A DNA stretch of 6,197 nt from assembly GCA_003165115.1 (NCBI GenBank), contig PLSJ01000156.1, positions 1-6,197 on the forward strand. The letters run 5' to 3'. Position numbers and translations under genes: made by a program. Origin of the DNA: Syntrophaceae bacterium (GTDB lineage Bacteria > Desulfobacterota > Syntrophorhabdia > Syntrophorhabdales > WCHB1-27). Shown piece after piece: positions 5,320-6,197 of the stretch. The first letter of the stretch is position 1. The number at the start of each line of letters is the position of its first letter. A model generated the notes under the pieces. The model made no database searches and was not told the DNA's origin. It saw only the letters and a program-made list of their open reading frames with translations.

Positions 5320-6197
5320 ATGAGATTGCCCCTCTTTCAATATCTCTCGCCCCGGAGCACGGAGGAGGCGCTGGAGATCCTGGACCGGTACAAGGGGAAG
5401 GTAAAGATTATCGCGGGGGGAACGGACATCATAAACCGCCTGAGGCAGAGGCTCATCGCTCCGCAGTACGCGATGAGCCTGAAAGGGGTTTCCGACCTGA
5501 CGGGGATGAAAAAGAAAAAGGGACAACTCGTCATCGCGGCCGGCACGACGCTGAGGGAGATCGTCGAATCTCCGGACATGGCGGGACTCGTCGCCATTGC
5601 CGAGTCGGCCGGTCTCGTGGCCGCCCCTCCGATACGGAACATCGCTACCATCGGGGGCAACCTCCTGCAAAACACCCGGTGCCTCTATTACAACCAGTCC
5701 GAGCTGGTCCGGAAGGCGGCCCCGCCCTGTCTGAAACAGGGGGGAAAGACCTGCGCCGCCCTGAAAAGCGGGACGCACTGCTTCAGCGTGTATCAGGGCG
5801 ACATGGCGCCTGCGCTCATCGCCTTCGACGCGAGCGTGGTGCTCAGAAAGGCCGGCGGATCGAGGACCATCCCTGTTGCGGACCTCTTCTCCCGGAACGG
5901 GAGACATCCGCTGACGATAGGGGACGACGAGATCCTCACCGATATCTTCGTGCCCGTCCCGAAAGGGGTCTACGGTTCTTCCTACAATAAGCTCAGGCTG
6001 CGATCCGGCCTCGAATACCCCCTCGTCTCCTCGTCCGCCTTCCTCTCGCTGTCGAAGGACGGCTTGATCGACCAGGCCCGTGTGGTGGTCGGGGCGGTGG
6101 GTCCCGCTCCCACGGTCGTGGGAGGGGCGAATGCGTTTCTCGTCGGGAAAAGGCCGGCGGAAGCAGACGTGGATGCGGCCGCCGAAAACGCGCTTTC
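5320..6197 (+). CDS. hcrB: 4-hydroxybenzoyl-CoA reductase beta (FAD, extra [4Fe-4S]) subunit-like protein, C-terminus cut off by window edge
   Basis: FAD-binding subunit of a xanthine-oxidase-family molybdenum enzyme; 292 codons are visible and the frame stays open to the right edge. FAD motifs are AGGTD (32-36) and ATIGGNLLQ (109-117). The insertion after it, from NTRCLYYNQSE, holds Cys121, Cys137, Cys145 and Cys154. Other family members lack such a loop, whereas the beta subunit of Thauera 4-hydroxybenzoyl-CoA reductase has four cysteines at nearly the same places that bind an extra [4Fe-4S] cluster. That enzyme uses low-potential electrons to remove the para-hydroxyl of 4-hydroxybenzoyl-CoA, giving benzoyl-CoA in the cytoplasm. 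The ATG has AGGAGG 9 nt upstream (5305-5310). As first gene of its unit it should be followed by the [2Fe-2S] and molybdenum subunits. A reductase for a related hydroxylated aroyl-CoA is the main alternative. Confidence 0.9.
   Translation, partial: MRLPLFQYLSPRSTEEALEILDRYKGKVKIIAGGTDIINRLRQRLIAPQYAMSLKGVSDLTGMKKKKGQLVIAAGTTLREIVESPDMAGLVAIAESAGLVAAPPIRNIATIGGNLLQNTRCLYYNQSELVRKAAPPCLKQGGKTCAALKSGTHCFSVYQGDMAPALIAFDASVVLRKAGGSRTIPVADLFSRNGRHPLTIGDDEILTDIFVPVPKGVYGSSYNKLRLRSGLEYPLVSSSAFLSLSKDGLIDQARVVVGAVGPAPTVVGGANAFLVGKRPAEADVDAAAENAL

Noticed and set aside
5269..5907. A 212-codon minus-strand open frame opposite hcrB
   Set aside because: It is antisense to a conserved coding sequence, shows no family motif and would place its end inside the divergent promoter.
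5262..5990. A plus-strand open frame overlapping hcrB in another frame
   Set aside because: It starts at a TTG without a suitable ribosome binding site, gives a low-complexity Arg/Gly/Pro-rich product, and conflicts with the well-supported hcrB frame.

Overview
The window looks like a chromosomal catabolic locus from a GC-rich strictly anaerobic bacterium that degrades aromatic or alicyclic acids. A Syntrophorhabdus, Syntrophus or Geobacter-like member of the former deltaproteobacteria fits best. This is inferred from the gene set, not from any phylogenetic marker. Nearly all of the sequence is coding; the only sizeable gap is the 221-bp intergenic region 5099-5319.

Left and centre (1-5098, minus strand): one compact operon of five genes read right to left. 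They are a family III CoA-transferase (3908-5098), two paralogous acyl-CoA dehydrogenases (2722-3882 and 1563-2711), EtfB (765-1547) and EtfA (1-751, cut by the window edge). Spacers are 10-25 nt, and good ribosome binding sites precede at least four of the genes. The logic is to activate a carboxylic acid with CoA, oxidise the ring or side chain with two flavoenzymes, and pass the electrons to a dedicated ETF.

Right (5320-6197, plus strand, cut by the window edge): the first gene of a divergent unit. It encodes the FAD subunit of a molybdenum hydroxylase-family enzyme. It carries the four-cysteine insertion typical of 4-hydroxybenzoyl-CoA reductase (HcrB), the enzyme that reductively removes the para-hydroxyl group to give benzoyl-CoA. 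The molybdenum and [2Fe-2S] subunits should lie beyond the right edge.

Between them (5099-5319): two sigma70-like promoters point toward each other, so their transcripts would overlap at the 5' ends. A perfect 15-bp palindrome lies midway between the predicted start sites, which suggests one repressor site controlling both units.

The most unusual protein feature is in the two dehydrogenases. Both have glycine where acyl-CoA dehydrogenases carry the catalytic glutamate near the C-terminus (MCAD Glu376), and neither has the alternative glutamate of isovaleryl-CoA dehydrogenase. Loss of the canonical base is known from cyclohex-1-ene-1-carboxyl-CoA dehydrogenase, which does 1,4-elimination on a ring. 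The operon may therefore handle cyclic acyl-CoAs that feed into benzoyl-CoA, next to a reductase that also makes benzoyl-CoA. The substrate cannot be fixed from sequence alone.
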